Source: Xylanimonas ulmi (GTDB lineage Bacteria; Actinomycetota; Actinomycetes; Actinomycetales; Cellulomonadaceae). From it: 64,000 nucleotides of DNA. The position numbers and the translations under genes are program-made. The notes beneath the pieces were generated by a model. The model was not told where the DNA came from, did not search any database, and saw only the letters and a list, made by a program, of their open reading frames with translations. Shown in pieces: positions 49,711 to 57,545 of this stretch; the stretch's first letter is position 1, and each line of letters opens with the position of its first letter. Location of the stretch: positions 3,038,001 to 3,102,000 of the forward strand of contig NZ_SGWX01000001.1 of NCBI RefSeq assembly GCF_004216535.1, given 5' to 3'.

Positions 49711-50520
49711 TCAGGGGCGCACGCCCCGGCGCGGGATCGCGACGACGTCGATCAGCACGCTGCGCCGCACCCCGGCCTCGCGGCACGCCTCGGCCGCGGC
49801 GGCAACCAGCAGCGTCACGGCCGCGTCGCTCCACTCGGCGACGTCGGCCTCGAAGGTGATCCGGTGGCCGCCGGCCGGGAAGTACGCGAGCACGGGCGTC
49901 GGTCCCTGCGCGTCGAACCCTCTGCCCAGGGCGCGCAGCGACGCCACCAGGGGGCCCAGCAGGAACCGCAGGTACGTGCCCACGACGCAGGCGCCGCGCA
50001 CGACGTCGTCCGCGTCGCCCGAGTCGATCGTGACCCGGACGCTCGCGCGCGGGCCGCACGACGGCATCGCGAACGCCCGGCCGACCGCGTACACGCAGTC
50101 CCCGGCGTCACCGGCCAGGTGGACGGGGACCAGCGTCTGCACGCCCGTCAGCGTGAGGGCGCCCAGGCGGCGGGCCGGGGCCAGCGCCGCCGTCAGCAGT
50201 TGCGGGATCGGCAGCGGCGTCGGGGTCGGCGTCGGGCACAGGCCGTGCTGGAGCTGGAACCACGCCACGTTGGTGCCCCGCGTCGACTCGCTCCACCTCG
50301 GGGACGCCTCGCCCATGGTCCACGGCGCGGTCGGCTGTCCGTCGCCGTCGTCGCAGTCGCCGTCGTCGTCGCCGACGAGGTTCCACCCCGCCCCGGCCGC
50401 CGCGTGCACCAGCGCGCGGTACGGGTCGGCCTCGAACTCGGCGGGCTCCAGGTCGCGCAGGTGGCCGTGCCGGGCGAAGATGCCGAAGAGAGACAGGAAG
50501 AGCCTGGAGTCCCTCACCAT
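49711..50520 (-). CDS. Uncharacterised protein
   Basis: 269 aa, not recognised. There is no signal peptide or clear membrane helix. The N-terminal part contains an acidic patch ([11 protein letters not shown], about 51-61). The middle has a Pro-Thr run ([12 protein letters not shown]) followed by a likely globular region with [17 protein letters not shown] and [17 protein letters not shown], a beta-rich pattern. Its codon use matches the neighbours, so it is likely a real gene. It is divergent from the endonuclease IV gene. I cannot suggest a role. Confidence 0.65.
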   Translation of the reverse strand: MVRDSRLFLSLFGIFARHGHLRDLEPAEFEADPYRALVHAAAGAGWNLVGDDDGDCDDGDGQPTAPWTMGEASPRWSESTRGTNVAWFQLQHGLCPTPTPTPLPIPQLLTAALAPARRLGALTLTGVQTLVPVHLAGDAGDCVYAVGRAFAMPSCGPRASVRVTIDSGDADDVVRGACVVGTYLRFLLGPLVASLRALGRGFDAQGPTPVLAYFPAGGHRITFEADVAEWSDAAVTLLVAAAAEACREAGVRRSVLIDVVAIPRRGVRP

Positions 50521-50687
50521 GTCCCCTCCGCCTCACCCGTGCACGACCACCTGCTGACGAGGGCGTCCCTAGCGCCGTCGTCACCGCATACAAAGCCTTG
50601 CGCGGGCCTGCGCGCGCAACGCAAAGCGACACAATCGCCCGCGAACGATCACTCGCGCAGCGCCCGGCTCGGCCTACCCTGGCCGCC
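50521..50687. other. Divergent region upstream of endonuclease IV
   Basis: A 167-bp region between divergent starts. It contains an inverted repeat, TTGCGCG (50598-50604) with CGCGCAA (50613-50619), and the AT-richer stretch GCATACAAAGCC, which could serve either gene as operator or promoter. Nothing more specific can be assigned. Confidence 0.35.
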
Positions 50688-51485
50688 ATGAGCATCCGCA
50701 TCGGCGCCCATGTCGACGCCGCCGACGCCGTCGCGCAGGCCCAGGCCATCGGGGCGCAGGCCGCGCAGGTCTTTCTGGGCGACCCGCAGGCGTGGAAGGT
50801 CACCGGTCCCGGCTATCCCGGCGGCCCCCAGGCGCTGCGGGACGACGCCGCGGCCGCGGGCGTCGACCTGTACGTGCACGCCCCCTACGTCATCAACGTC
50901 GCCTCGACCAACAACCGCATCCGCATCCCCAGCCGCAAGCTGCTCCAAGCCACGCTCGACGGCGCGGCGGAGATCGGCGCGAAGGGCGTCGTCGTGCACG
51001 GCGGGCATGTGACCGGCAAGGACGACCCGGCCGTGGGGTTCGACAACTGGCGCAAGGCGGTCGACTCGCTCAACACCGACGTGCCCGTGCTCATCGAGAA
51101 CACTGCGGGCGGTGACTTCGCGATGGCCCGCCACCTGGAGCGGGTCGAGCGGCTGTGGGCCGCGGTGCAGGCCTCGGCCAACGCGAGCGTCGTCGGGCTC
51201 ACGCTCGACACCTGCCACGCGTGGGCGGGCGGCGTCGACCTGACGACGGCGGCGGCCGACCTCCGCGCGATCACGGGTCGCATCGACCTGGTGCACGCCA
51301 ACGACTCCCGCGACACCGCCGGCTCAGGCGCCGACCGGCACGCGCACCTCGGCGAGGGTCAGATCCCGCCCGACCTGCTGGTCCAGGTCATCGCGGACGC
51401 GGACGCCCCGGTCATCTGCGAGACGCACGGCGACATGGGCCCCGACATCGCCTGGCTGCGCGAACGCCTGGCGACGCCCGCCTGA
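50688..51485 (+). CDS. nfo: Deoxyribonuclease IV (endonuclease IV)
   Basis: 265 aa from ATG 50688. The TIM-barrel AP endonuclease 2 signatures are all present: [58 protein letters not shown] and VICETHGD. These supply the His, Glu and Asp ligands for the three zinc ions. It cleaves at abasic sites in DNA base-excision repair. The next gene is on the opposite strand and ends 16 bp away, with no evident terminator. Confidence 0.94.
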   Translation: MSIRIGAHVDAADAVAQAQAIGAQAAQVFLGDPQAWKVTGPGYPGGPQALRDDAAAAGVDLYVHAPYVINVASTNNRIRIPSRKLLQATLDGAAEIGAKGVVVHGGHVTGKDDPAVGFDNWRKAVDSLNTDVPVLIENTAGGDFAMARHLERVERLWAAVQASANASVVGLTLDTCHAWAGGVDLTTAAADLRAITGRIDLVHANDSRDTAGSGADRHAHLGEGQIPPDLLVQVIADADAPVICETHGDMGPDIAWLRERLATPA

Positions 51486-51501
51486 CGCGTCCGAGCCCGC
51501 G

Positions 51502-53349
51502 TCACGAGCCGCCGCCCTTCTTCATCTCGACCATGAGCTGTTCCGCGTCGAGCGCCGACAGCGTCCGCTCCAGCTGGTGCGAGTCGTGCGCCCCGGAGCG
51601 CCGGGCCTCCAGCAGCGCCTTGCGCTGGGCGTCGATGATCCGCAGGCGCAGCGCACGGTACTGCGCCACGCGCTCGGCCGACTCACGTGCGTCGGCGTCG
51701 TCGGAGGCCTGCCCGCGCACGACGTCGGCGCGCACCCGCGCCACGACGTCGGGGGCGTAGCCGGTCCCGTCCGCGCGGACGAGGGCGGCGTCGTCGAGCA
51801 GGTCGCGCGCCGCCGAGTCGACGATGCGGCGCAGCGCCAGCACCTCCTCGCGGGAGACCTCCCCCTGCCCGGCCAGGCCCAGGCGCCGCACGATCCATGG
51901 CAGCGTGCCGCCCTGGATCAGCAGCGTCGCGGCGGCGACGCCGAACGCGACGAGCACCACGAATGAGCGTTGCGGGAACCCGGCGGGCAGCGACTGGGCC
52001 GCCGCGACGGTCACGACGCCGCGCATCCCGGCCCAGATGAGCAGTCCGCCCTCGCGCGGGCCGAGCGGCTTGGCCGTGAGGTAGTCGATGTCGGCCACGC
52101 GTCGCACCAACCCCGACTGGAGCCGCTGCACGCGCGCCACGGGCACCTCGCGCGGGCCGGCGCCCGGCCGTCCCGCGCCCGGCATCGGCAGGCGCGTCGG
52201 CGCCTCGCCCTCGCCGGGCTCGACGCCGCTCATGCCGTCGAACGCGCCCGGCCCGAACGTCACGACGCCGCTCGGCCCGGCGTCGGCCAGGCGCGTCTCC
52301 AGGCGCTCCTGCGCGCTGGCCAGCACGCCGCGCGACGCCGCGGCCCGCCGCGCCTTGCGCGCGAGCGACCGCAGCAGCGGCGCGACGTAGGCGGTGCGCA
52401 CCACGAGCACGCCGAAGGCCGCGATGGCCGCGACGCCGGCCGCCAGCCACAACGACCCGCCCTCGGCGCGCACGTCCTGGACCATCTTGGGCAGCTCCAG
52501 GCCCATGAGCAGGAACACCCCGCCCTCGAGCAGCAACTCGATCGTGGCCCAGTTGGAGTGCTCGAAGATGCGGTCGCGCGGGCGCAGCCAGGCGGCCGAG
52601 CCGTAGCCGGTCACGAGCCCCGCGGTGACGACGGCGACGAGCCCCGACGCCTCCAGGTGCTCGGCGGGCAGATACGCGCCGAACGGCACCACGAACGAGA
52701 CGGCGGTGCACAGCGCCGCACTGCCCACCGCACGCCGCACCACCAGGCCGATCATGCCGACGGCGGCGCCGCACAGCACCGCCCCAGCCACCGCCCAGGC
52801 GAAGTCCCCGACGATCTCGCCGAACGACACGGCCGTCGCCGTCGCCGCGACGGCCGAGCGCAGCAGCACCAGCGCCGAGGCGTCGTTGAGCAACCCCTCG
52901 CCCTCCAGCACCGTGACCACGCGCGGCGGCGCCCCGAGCCTCTTGACGATCGACGTCGCGACCGCGTCGGTGGGCGAGACGATCGCGCCGAGCGCGATGC
53001 CGCCCGCCAGCCCCAGGTCGGGCAGCACGAGCGAGAACACGAAGCCGAGCAGCACCGAGGTGACCACGACGAGCGCGACCGACAGTCCGCCGATGGTCGC
53101 GAAGTCGCGGCGGAAGTCCATGGTCGGCATGGCGACGGCCGTCGAGTACAGCAGGGGTGGCAGCACGCCCGCGAGGATGACCTCGGGCGGCACCGCGATC
53201 GCGGGCACCGCCGGCAGGGCGCTGAACGCGACGCCCAGCACCACGAGGATCAGGGGCGCCGAGACTCCGGTGCGCGGGGCCAGGGCGGTCACCGCGATGA
53301 CGGCGACGCCGGCGAGCAGTCCGACGAGCAGGGGGTCCATGGGGGTCAT
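51502..53349 (-). CDS. CPA1-family Na+/H+ antiporter
   Basis: 615 aa. About 12 helices begin at LLVGLLAGVAVIAVTALA. The transport-site motifs of the NhaP/NHE family are seen: GIALGAIVSPTDAVATSIVKRLGAP and LEGEGLLNDASALVL, with a helix IELLLEGGVFLLMGLELP. The C-terminal 150 residues are a cytoplasmic helical regulatory tail (LALRRIVDSAARDLLDD, then LQLRIIDAQRKALLEAR-like helices). It exchanges cytoplasmic Na+ or K+ for protons for pH and salt balance. It is single and faces endonuclease IV tail to tail. Confidence 0.92.
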   Translation of the reverse strand: MTPMDPLLVGLLAGVAVIAVTALAPRTGVSAPLILVVLGVAFSALPAVPAIAVPPEVILAGVLPPLLYSTAVAMPTMDFRRDFATIGGLSVALVVVTSVLLGFVFSLVLPDLGLAGGIALGAIVSPTDAVATSIVKRLGAPPRVVTVLEGEGLLNDASALVLLRSAVAATATAVSFGEIVGDFAWAVAGAVLCGAAVGMIGLVVRRAVGSAALCTAVSFVVPFGAYLPAEHLEASGLVAVVTAGLVTGYGSAAWLRPRDRIFEHSNWATIELLLEGGVFLLMGLELPKMVQDVRAEGGSLWLAAGVAAIAAFGVLVVRTAYVAPLLRSLARKARRAAASRGVLASAQERLETRLADAGPSGVVTFGPGAFDGMSGVEPGEGEAPTRLPMPGAGRPGAGPREVPVARVQRLQSGLVRRVADIDYLTAKPLGPREGGLLIWAGMRGVVTVAAAQSLPAGFPQRSFVVLVAFGVAAATLLIQGGTLPWIVRRLGLAGQGEVSREEVLALRRIVDSAARDLLDDAALVRADGTGYAPDVVARVRADVVRGQASDDADARESAERVAQYRALRLRIIDAQRKALLEARRSGAHDSHQLERTLSALDAEQLMVEMKKGGGS

Positions 53350-53420
53350 CCTCGCAAGTGGATCGCTGCCCGAACAGACAGATCCCTGTCACGGGCTGGC
53401 ACGAGCCAGTCACACCCGAC

Positions 53421-53536
53421 GGTTGAGCCCGTCGAAACCGCCCCCCACCCCGGTGGTTGAGCCTGTCGAAACCACGCCACCGGTCGCGTCGGGTGGTTTC
53501 GACAGGCTCAACCACCGCGAGGGCTCAACCACCGCG
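53421..53536. repeat. Dispersed repeat cluster, locus D
   Basis: Two reverse copies (53421-53439, 53452-53475), a forward copy (53492-53517) and a partial GGGCTCAACCACCGCG duplication (53521-53536). They lie between the antiporter gene and the 3' end of the nuclease gene. The inverted pair 53452-53475 / 53492-53517 can form a hairpin that ends nuclease transcription. Confidence 0.8.
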
Positions 53537-53545
53537 AGGGCCGGC

Positions 53546-54427
53546 TCAGACGCGGATGTCTCCCGGACCGCGCAGCGGCGTCCACGCGGCCAGCGCCTCG
53601 GGCGCCGCCTCCCCGCCGCCGGGCCGCACGTCCCCGGGTCGCACGTCCGCGGACACGAGCGCGCCGAGGTCCATTCCCGAGAGTCCCGCGATGTCGGCCA
53701 CGGGCGCCTGATAGGTCCGGAACGGGCCGAGCGGCGGCGCGTCGTCGGCCGCGAGCGCCCGCGCGGCCGCCTCGGCGAGCGCGCCGTCGTCGAGCAGCGG
53801 CGTCTGGTCGAGCACGAACCCCGCCGAGGCGAGCGTGACCTCCTCGCGGACGGGGCCGCCGTCGGGGGTCTGCCAGCGCGCGAGGGTCCACGCGGCGACC
53901 TTCCAGAAGCGGCGAGGGATGCCGACGCCGCGGTAGACCGGGTCGTCCGGGGCGAGCACGGGCCCGGTGAGCACCACGACGCGGCGGCGGTGCGCCTGCG
54001 CGTAGGTCAGCACGTGGTCCTCCAGCCCGTTCCACAGCTCCTTCGACTGGTTGAAGCGGCCCACCTGCGGCGCGGCGTTCGGGTAGACGAAGGTGGCCTC
54101 GCCGGCGGCCTTGGCCTCGGCGGGCGTGCCCCACATGGGGTCGCGGCGGCGCACCAGGTGGCCCCGATCGAGCGCGTTGCGGTGGTAGAGCTCGGGCCCG
54201 GCCTGCTCGGACGCGGGCGCGCGCGGGTCGAGGCGCCAGGAGCCGGCGCGCGGCAGCGCCTGGAGCCGGGCGCCGTCGATCCCGACGACGGTCGCGGCGG
54301 CCAGGCGTCGCGCCGGGTCGAGCAGCACCGTGAAGCGGGGGTAGTCGAGCCGGCGCAGCGAGCGGCCGTCGCGCGGCCGCGGGATCGGGACGGACAGGTC
54401 GAGGAACGCGGCGTCGTAACCGGGCAC
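53546..54427 (-). CDS. DNA/RNA non-specific endonuclease
   Basis: 293 aa without a signal peptide. The beta-beta-alpha-metal active site is seen as ALDRGHLVRRRDP (His90 the general base) and TFVYPNAAPQVGRFNQSKELWNGLEDHV (Asn117, Asn126 and Glu136 for metal binding). The flanking fold, PRFTVLLDPARRLAAATVVGIDG and VLTGPVLAPDDPVYRGV, matches the NUC1 family. It would cut DNA and RNA with Mg2+. The missing export signal makes an intracellular or non-classically released enzyme more likely. No immunity protein is apparent next to it. Confidence 0.9.
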   Translation of the reverse strand: MPGYDAAFLDLSVPIPRPRDGRSLRRLDYPRFTVLLDPARRLAAATVVGIDGARLQALPRAGSWRLDPRAPASEQAGPELYHRNALDRGHLVRRRDPMWGTPAEAKAAGEATFVYPNAAPQVGRFNQSKELWNGLEDHVLTYAQAHRRRVVVLTGPVLAPDDPVYRGVGIPRRFWKVAAWTLARWQTPDGGPVREEVTLASAGFVLDQTPLLDDGALAEAAARALAADDAPPLGPFRTYQAPVADIAGLSGMDLGALVSADVRPGDVRPGGGEAAPEALAAWTPLRGPGDIRV

Positions 54428-54477
54428 GCGTCCACCTCACCACGCACGGCGCCCCCCTGCGCGCGGAGAGCGCGCCC

Positions 54478-56241
54478 TCAGGCGACGCGCACCAGCGTGC
54501 TCCCGTCCGAGCACAGCAGCCGCCCCGCGACCGCGGCGCACTCGCTCTGGGACGGCACGAGGGCGTCGGCGTCGGCGCCGTCGAGCCGCCACACGACGGC
54601 GCCCGTGCGCAGGTCGTAGGCCGTCCACGCGGTCGGCTCCGCCCCGTCGGCGGCGCCGGGCGTGCGCAGCACGGCGACCGTGCCGTCTGTCCAGGCGCCG
54701 CGCGCGTACCCCCAGGTCCCGCCGGACCCGGGCACGCCGGGCAGGGGCGCGGTCCACCGCGTCTCACCCGTGCCCAGGTCGACGGCCCACATCTCGCCCG
54801 ATCCCCCCGCCAGCAGCATCACGCCGGCGGCGCGCACCAGCGCCCCCTCGCTGCGCGGGCGGTCGGGCACTGCCCACCGCTGCGCGCCGTCCGCTCCGAC
54901 GCCGATCAGGCTCGTGGCGTCGCGCATGACGATCACGCCGGCGCCTTGCGCCCCCTCGCCGCCGACGACGACGCCGCCCGTGCCGTCGGTCGCCCATGGG
55001 TCGAGCACTCCCCCGGGCAGGCGCATGACCTCACCGCCGTCGTCACCGACGACGACGGTCGAGGACGTCCGGCCGTCCCAGCCGCCGTCCGCGGACACGG
55101 AGATGCCCAGACCCCCGTCGGTCAGGGCCGAGACCATCAGCATCCCGGCGAAGGACGCCTCGCCCACCGGGTGTTGGTGCGCGACGCGCCCCGACGCCGT
55201 CAGCACCACGTCCACGCCGCACATCCACAGGCGCATGCCCTGGTCGGCCGTGCTCGCCGCCACCGTGCGACCGTCGAACCGCGGCTCGCCCGCCCCGTCC
55301 CAGGTGGTGCACGACCACCAGTTGGAGCCCTCGTCCACGACGTCGGCCTCGATGCGGGTGTCCCAGCGGGCCTCGCCCGTCAGGGCGTCCTCGGCGCTGA
55401 CCTGGACGTCGGGCGGCTGGAACTCGTGGTTGAGCCGCCAGCCCATGGCCGTGTCCACCACCAACTCGACGCCCTCGGGGGGATCGCCGAGCTGGCGCAC
55501 GCGCACCAGCGTCCCGCGCGGGCCGGGCAGGAGCGTCGTGTGCTCGTCGAGTCCGTCCGGGACGCGTGTGGTGACCTGGCCGTCCGCGTCGACGACGGCC
55601 ACGGTCGCGTCCTGCCCTGCTCCGACGACGCACACCACCTGCGTGACCCGCCCGATCGTCAGGCGCGACTGGCCCAGGTCTCCGGGCCCCGTCCCGCACG
55701 ACGCCTCCGCGTCGAGCGGCGCCTGCCAGCGCTCCGCCCCGGTGTCGAGGTCGAGGCCGTGCAGCACCGTGCGGGACTCGCGTCCGTCGCGCGCCGCGAG
55801 CGACGGCGGCCCGTCCAGATCGCCTCGGGTCTCGGCGAGCACGACGACGTCGCCGAGCGCCGCGATCGGCCAGAGCCCGGCGCCGGCCTCCTCGCCGCCG
55901 ATGGTGGACGACCAGCGCTCGTGGATCGGCTGCGACAGGTCGGCGACGCCGCCCGGAGCGGCGCGCAGCGTGGCCTCGCGCTCCCGGTCGCGCAGCACCG
56001 CCGCGGCGCCCGCGGCGCCGACCGCCAGGGCGAGCACGACGCCGCCGGCGACGAGTTGGGGGCGGCTGCGGCTCCGCAGCCACCCGAGCGCGCGGCGCAC
56101 CGCCGTGGTCAGCATCGAAGGCGGGATCGAGGGCGGGGTCGGGTCGGGCGCTGCGAGCGCGAGGACGGGACCCGGGCCGTCCGCGTCGTCGTCGGGCACG
56201 AGCTCGAAGGTCAGGCCGCCGGAGCGGCCATGTCGGGCCAC
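54478..56241 (-). CDS. Membrane-anchored PQQ-like beta-propeller protein
   Basis: 587 aa from a GTG. A short cytoplasmic region precedes one membrane helix (LVAGGVVLALAVGAAGAAAVL, about 63-83). The outer part is a series of beta-propeller blades with PQQ-type repeats, each with Gly-Trp or Asp-x-x-Thr-Gly signatures (GLDLDTGAERWQAPL, DALTGEARWDT, DLGTGETRWTAPL, DLRTGAVVWRL). It probably serves as a scaffold or binding protein outside the cell; PQQ binding is not implied. Cysteines near 178 and 321 may pair. It is in an operon-like arrangement 50 bp upstream of the nuclease gene. Confidence 0.82.
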   Translation of the reverse strand: MARHGRSGGLTFELVPDDDADGPGPVLALAAPDPTPPSIPPSMLTTAVRRALGWLRSRSRPQLVAGGVVLALAVGAAGAAAVLRDREREATLRAAPGGVADLSQPIHERWSSTIGGEEAGAGLWPIAALGDVVVLAETRGDLDGPPSLAARDGRESRTVLHGLDLDTGAERWQAPLDAEASCGTGPGDLGQSRLTIGRVTQVVCVVGAGQDATVAVVDADGQVTTRVPDGLDEHTTLLPGPRGTLVRVRQLGDPPEGVELVVDTAMGWRLNHEFQPPDVQVSAEDALTGEARWDTRIEADVVDEGSNWWSCTTWDGAGEPRFDGRTVAASTADQGMRLWMCGVDVVLTASGRVAHQHPVGEASFAGMLMVSALTDGGLGISVSADGGWDGRTSSTVVVGDDGGEVMRLPGGVLDPWATDGTGGVVVGGEGAQGAGVIVMRDATSLIGVGADGAQRWAVPDRPRSEGALVRAAGVMLLAGGSGEMWAVDLGTGETRWTAPLPGVPGSGGTWGYARGAWTDGTVAVLRTPGAADGAEPTAWTAYDLRTGAVVWRLDGADADALVPSQSECAAVAGRLLCSDGSTLVRVA

Positions 56242-56376
56242 CGGACCAGCGTAGCCAGCACGGCCGCGACGGCGTCACATCGGCTTCGCCTGAGCCGCGG
56301 CCTGGCCGGGCCCACGTGAGGGGTACAGGCTGGTGGCGTCACCACGCCCGGGCCGCCCCCACCGCTGGAGGTCGTC

Positions 56377-57219
56377 ATGCGTTTCTGGATCTGCGCCACG
56401 TGCGGCGTCGAGCACGCCGACCGCCCGCGTGTGTGCGCCATCTGCGCCGACGAGCGGCAGTGGGTCCCCGTCGACGGCCAACTCTGGACCACGCTCGACG
56501 ACCTCGCCGCCGCGGGCGCCGGCGTCGCGTTCGCCCCGCTGGAGCCGGGGCTGTGGGGGCTCACGGTCGAGCCCGCCGTCGTCGGCATCGGGCAGCAGGC
56601 CAAGCTGCTCGTCACGCCTGACGGGGCGCTGCTGTGGGACCCGCCCGCCTTCGTGGACGACGCCGCCGTGGCGCGTGTGCGTGAACTGGCGGGTCCGGCC
56701 GGCGTCGTCGCGGTGGTGGCCAGCCACCCGCACATGTTCGGGGTGCAGGTGGAGTGGGCGCGGCGGCTTCGCCCCGGGGCGGGGCGCGCCCTGCCCGTGC
56801 TGGTCGCCCGCGCCGACCTCGACTGGGTGGCCCGCCCGGGCGAGGAGATCGTGGACTGGGAGGGCGAGCGCGAGGTGCTGCCGGGGGTCACCCTCACCCA
56901 GCCGGGAGGGCACTTTCCCGGCTCGGCGGTCGCGCACTGGGCCGGCGGCGCCGGCGGGCGTGGGGTGCTGTTGAGCGGGGACACGATCTTCGCCAACCCC
57001 GATCGCGTGTCGGTGAGCTTCATGCGCAGCTATCCGAACCGCATCCCGCTGTCGGGCCGGGTCGCCGAGCGGGTCGCGGCGCATGTGGGCCGGTTCTCGT
57101 TCGAGCGGCTCTACAACAACTTCGACGGTGTGATCCCGCGCGACGCCCGCGACGTGGTGATCCGCTCGGCGCGGCGGCATCGGGAGTGGACCGAGGGCGC
57201 CCACGACCACCTGACCTGA
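56377..57219 (+). CDS. Rubredoxin-like/MBL-fold protein
   Basis: 280 aa. The N-terminus is a zinc-ribbon or rubredoxin-like knuckle (CATCGVEHADRPRVCAICAD, Cys6, Cys9, Cys20, Cys23). A metallo-beta-lactamase fold follows. Its first metal motif is degraded: ASHPHMFG replaces the usual HxHxDH, so the Asp and third His are missing, while GGHFPGSAVAHW and LLSGDTIF keep His and Asp residues. It may bind one metal or be a non-hydrolytic relative. The context (PQQ-like gene upstream, ybdD-cstA downstream) does not suggest a substrate. Confidence 0.8.
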   Translation: MRFWICATCGVEHADRPRVCAICADERQWVPVDGQLWTTLDDLAAAGAGVAFAPLEPGLWGLTVEPAVVGIGQQAKLLVTPDGALLWDPPAFVDDAAVARVRELAGPAGVVAVVASHPHMFGVQVEWARRLRPGAGRALPVLVARADLDWVARPGEEIVDWEGEREVLPGVTLTQPGGHFPGSAVAHWAGGAGGRGVLLSGDTIFANPDRVSVSFMRSYPNRIPLSGRVAERVAAHVGRFSFERLYNNFDGVIPRDARDVVIRSARRHREWTEGAHDHLT

Positions 57220-57225
57220 CCGTCC

Positions 57226-57288
57226 GGTGGTTGAGCCTGTCGAAACCACCCCATCACGGAACAGGTGGTTTCGACAGGCTCAACCACC
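57226..57288. repeat. Perfect 25-bp inverted pair of the dispersed repeat, locus E
   Basis: The repeat occurs in reverse (57226-57250) and forward (57264-57288) orientation with a 13-bp loop. The two arms are perfectly complementary. It forms a strong hairpin between the convergent MBL-fold and ybdD genes and should terminate both. Confidence 0.85.
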
Positions 57289-57298
57289 GGGGCGCCGG

Positions 57299-57490
57299 TC
57301 AGCAGCAGCGGGCGCCGGGGTTGGCGTCCTGGTCGGCGTACCGAGCGCGCCAGTACTCGCTCACGCTCGGCACGGGGGCCGACGGGTGGTGGCGGCGCAG
57401 GTGGGCGACGTACCGCTGGTAGTCGCTCTCCCCCAGCACACCCTTGACGTACCACGCCAGGGCGCGCCATGCGCGTCTCACGCTCTCCAT
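57299..57490 (-). CDS. ybdD: YbdD/YjiX-family small protein
   Basis: 63 aa, normal for the family (DUF466). It contains the family core: WRALAWYVKGVLGESDYQRYVAHLRRHHPSAPVPSVSEYWRARYADQD. In other bacteria such genes lie downstream of cstA or btsT pyruvate transporters and are thought to support them. Here it follows cstA by 55 bp on the same strand, so the pair is conserved. It ends in a double cysteine. Confidence 0.9.
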   Translation of the reverse strand: MESVRRAWRALAWYVKGVLGESDYQRYVAHLRRHHPSAPVPSVSEYWRARYADQDANPGARCC

Positions 57491-57545
57491 CCCGTCAGCC
57501 CCCGTGTCCCTCAGCGTGTCTTGCGGCCTCGTCCCATGATCACGC

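Noticed and set aside
50688-53349. Endonuclease IV and antiporter as a functional pair
   Set aside because: They are convergent with no shared regulation in sight, so adjacency is probably incidental.
53546-54427. Endonuclease as a toxin of a toxin-immunity pair
   Set aside because: It has no signal or toxin-delivery domain and no small immunity-like gene beside it.
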